Source of the DNA: Treponema sp.
Lineage (GTDB): Bacteria; Spirochaetota; Spirochaetia; Treponematales; Treponemataceae
Length of the DNA stretch: 61,863 nucleotides
Assembly: GCA_017446265.1 (NCBI GenBank)
Contig: JAFSRD010000015.1
Span: 1 to 61,863, forward strand
Reading direction: 5' to 3'
The notes under the pieces were generated by a model, which did not search any database, was not told where the DNA came from, and saw nothing but the letters and a program-made list of their open reading frames with translations. The translations under genes were made by a program, and so were the position numbers. Shown in pieces: positions 60,231-61,863 of this stretch (position 1 is its first letter; every line of letters begins with the position of its first letter).

Positions 60231-60590
60231 CTATCGCGTTGTTGTAATGTCGTTCCAGCCGCTCACAATCCTGTCGATAACTGTTTGAGCCAAGTTCAAC
60301 GACATGCGCGCTTTTGCCATAGCGATGGCTACATCGTGCGCATCAATTGAATCAGGCTCGGAAAGCACTTGCTGCCCAATAGCATCTACGTTGAGCTGCT
60401 GACTGTTCATCGTCTTGAACGCGTCAAGCAAATACGCATCAAAACTCATGCGCGTTTTTGCAATGCCGCTTTCTGCCGCAGACGGAATTTTATTTTGCGG
60501 CGCGCCTGCAATATCTGAAAGCGTTGTTCGCCCCGTATGCGCTTCATGCGTGCGCGTCATCTGCAATGTCCCGAATTCTGGTATTTTCAT
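60231..60590 (-). CDS. fliE: Flagellar hook-basal body protein FliE
   Basis: 119 residues from the ATG at 60590 (MKIPEFG; GGGTGG before it); a GTG at 60599 adds three residues. The conserved C-terminal region is present: DIAMAKARMSLNLAQTVIDRIVSGWNDI and FDAYLLDAFKTMNSQQLNVDA, the FliE pattern. FliE joins the MS ring to the rod. It precedes fliF with a 124-base gap that contains a promoter. Confidence 0.93.
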   Translation of the reverse strand: MKIPEFGTLQMTRTHEAHTGRTTLSDIAGAPQNKIPSAAESGIAKTRMSFDAYLLDAFKTMNSQQLNVDAIGQQVLSEPDSIDAHDVAIAMAKARMSLNLAQTVIDRIVSGWNDITTTR

Positions 60591-60620
60591 AGTTTCCACC
60601 CAACAGCCATTCTACTGTTT

Positions 60621-61082
60621 TTAGCGTCCTATCTCAAGAGCTGCAGAGAACATCTGCTTTGCACCTTCAATGACAGTCGCGTTCGCTTCATATGCGCGCG
60701 ACGCTGCAATTAAGTCTACCATTTCGTTGACGATGTTGACGTTTGGATACTCGACATAGCCTTTATTTGGACCAGATTGAATCGCATCGGGATGTGTCGG
60801 GTCGTACACGAGCCGCGTCTCTGTGTCAGTATCTTTAACAATTTTCAAAACACGCACGCCTTTTCCCGGACCTTCGTCCATGTCATCGGCGCAAAACGGC
60901 ATGCGCCACTGCACTGACTTTTCACCTATAGGCTGAAAGATGACGCGCGAACGCTTAAATGGACCGCCTTCTTGTGTACGCGTCGCAGACGCATTTGCAA
61001 TATTATTTGAAATGACATCGGTACGAAGCCGTTCCGCAGACAAACCTGTTGCCGCTACATTTATGCTGTTAAAAAGCCCCAT
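60621..61082 (-). CDS. flgC: Flagellar basal-body rod protein FlgC
   Basis: 153 residues. N-terminus MGLFNSINVAATGLSAERLRTDVISNNIANASATRT is the rod/hook family signature, and the C-terminus ends YVEYPNVNIVNEMVDLIAASRAYEANATVIEGAKQMFSAALEIGR as in FlgC. It forms the proximal rod with FlgB. AGGAGG lies before the ATG. Confidence 0.96.
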   Translation of the reverse strand: MGLFNSINVAATGLSAERLRTDVISNNIANASATRTQEGGPFKRSRVIFQPIGEKSVQWRMPFCADDMDEGPGKGVRVLKIVKDTDTETRLVYDPTHPDAIQSGPNKGYVEYPNVNIVNEMVDLIAASRAYEANATVIEGAKQMFSAALEIGR

Positions 61083-61107
61083 TCATTTCCTCCTTGCATC
61101 AGCGCTA

Positions 61108-61527
61108 TTATGATTTTTGCATTGCAGTATTGAGTTGAGAGAATTCAAAATTAACAAGCTCAGACAGCATCTCATAACGCATGCGTGTCTGGAGCACAAT
61201 CATCGCTTCAGATTCAACGTCAACATTGTTGCCATTCGGTTTTGCTGTTGTCGTGTAGTCGAGAACACGTCGAGGCTGCACATCGCGGTAGTCATGCGGC
61301 TCATACAGAGAAAAATGCCGCTCGTCAGTACGCGTGAGCTGAAATGCATTTTTTGCTTTTTCTTCAGATTCAAACGCGCGTTTAAGCTCACTTTCAAAAT
61401 TGACGACAGTGCGCTTAAAATTAGGCACTTCGCTGTTTGCCATATTGTTCGCCGATACTTGATAGCGCAATGCGCTCACATCCATACCGCGATGCAGCAA
61501 ATCGACTGCTCTCGTAAACGTATTCAT
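61108..61527 (-). CDS. flgB: Flagellar basal-body rod protein FlgB
   Basis: 139 residues from ATG 61527: MNTFTRAVDLLHRGMDVSALRYQVSANNMANSEVPNFKRT carries the rod signature ANN(M)ANSEVPNFKR. Length fits the family (about 130-140). The frame is open to an ATG at 61566, which has a weak AAGG upstream and would add 13 residues. The later ATG is preferred because it follows the sigma-28-like box GCCGAAAA by seven bases, in the same arrangement as at 19373. First gene of the flagellar operon. Confidence 0.9.
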   Translation of the reverse strand: MNTFTRAVDLLHRGMDVSALRYQVSANNMANSEVPNFKRTVVNFESELKRAFESEEKAKNAFQLTRTDERHFSLYEPHDYRDVQPRRVLDYTTTAKPNGNNVDVESEAMIVLQTRMRYEMLSELVNFEFSQLNTAMQKS

Positions 61528-61534
61528 ACTTTCA

Positions 61535-61563
61535 TTTTCGGCAAAGAAAATAGCGGTGTTTAG
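61535..61563 (-). promoter_or_regulatory. Sigma-28-like promoter of the flagellar operon
   Basis: CTAAA, 16 bases and GCCGAAAA on the minus strand, then seven bases to the ATG at 61527. The stretch GCCGAAAATGAAAGTATG differs from the spiro-SPASM promoter (GCCGATAATGAAACGATG) at three of 18 positions. Confidence 0.5.
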
Positions 61564-61566
61564 CAT

Positions 61567-61858
61567 TCTTTAAACATCCTTTTCATAGCGTGCACCATTG
61601 GCACCTTGCGTGCGCAGTTCGTTTGAACGCCTGCCCAGATGACAACATTAGGTACACACCAGCATCCTCCCCCAAAAAAATCCAAAAAAGTTCCCAGTAT
61701 ACTGGGAAGTGGGGCTTGACACAAGCCCACAGGCAAAAATATAACACGCCGTGCATATTAAATATTTGTACATTTTATTAAAATTATATTATACTGATTC
61801 AACGGTCGTTCATGTGTTCTGTGCACATGAAAAAAACACGCATATAGGGAGAAATTGT
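61567..61858. promoter_or_regulatory. Divergent intergenic region with a perfect palindrome
   Basis: About 290 bases without a gene. It holds a perfect 18-base palindrome TTCCCAGTATACTGGGAA (61691-61708), a GGGCTT/AAGCCC hairpin (61712-61728), a plus-strand TTGACA-18-TATAAC (61716-61745) and a TTGTAC-18-TATACT promoter (61766-61795). A stem TCATGTG/CACATGA (61810-61830) lies in the 5' leader of the gene that starts at 61859. Confidence 0.6.
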
Positions 61859-61863
61859 ATGAA
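61859..61863 (+). CDS. Start of a plus-strand gene cut by the window edge
   Basis: An ATG at 61859 with GGGAGAAATTGT before it, in a leader from the 61766-61795 promoter. Only the start codon and two bases are visible; the product cannot be told. Confidence 0.5.

Overview
The window reads as chromosomal DNA of a spirochaete of the genus Treponema. The main evidence is a sheath-type FlaA flagellar filament protein, the flgB-flgC-fliE-fliF-fliG-fliH-fliI-fliJ order typical of treponemes, a spirochaete-restricted SPASM-type protein, and many TPR proteins. No prophage, CRISPR array or transposase was seen. One small MITE-like insertion lies next to malQ. The species cannot be named from the sequence.

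Layout. 1-1875: polar amino-acid ABC transporter (minus). 1896-8651: adenylate/guanylate cyclase, argH, a small zinc-ribbon gene (plus), plsC, a DinG-type helicase and a HAD hydrolase that starts four bases after tRNA-Glu. 8758-19373: a RelA/SpoT-TPR protein, then flaA, a GerMN protein, a cell-wall amidase and a four-gene cluster (ATP-grasp, SpsF/SpsG/methyltransferase fusion, GT-A-like protein, spiro-SPASM protein). 19537-23075: xseA-xseB-mutL (plus). 23081-29979: TPR proteins, a phosphoesterase and a ParB-like protein. 30043-33046: an RsbU/RsbV/RsbW partner-switching set and tmRNA. 33111-38023: a family-3 metal ABC transporter fused to DUF1893, and copA with an apparently nested copZ. 38052-42541: an M20 peptidase and a YdjI-YdjG-YdjH membrane-stress module. 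42622-50497: paired outer-membrane barrels, a nucleotidyltransferase, secreted proteins, deoD, paired chromate-transporter halves and an LRR lipoprotein. 50589-54372: the MITE-like element, malQ, and tRNA-Val abutting a uridine-kinase-like gene. 54443-61527: the flagellar basal-body and export operon.

The most interesting signal concerns how genes start. About ten transcription units have a good -10 box placed so that the predicted +1 falls on, or within three bases of, the start codon, and they lack a Shine-Dalgarno sequence. Other units have a normal leader with GGAGG-like sites. Two more genes begin one and four bases after a tRNA, so tRNA 3'-end processing would itself release a leaderless or nearly leaderless mRNA. 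Two of the leaderless starts (flgB and the spiro-SPASM cluster) carry sigma-28-like -10 boxes with almost the same 18-base context. This links the SpsF/SpsG/ATP-grasp cluster to the flagellar regulon, and I suggest it makes or attaches a flagellar-filament modification. All functional statements come from reading motifs; no database search was run.
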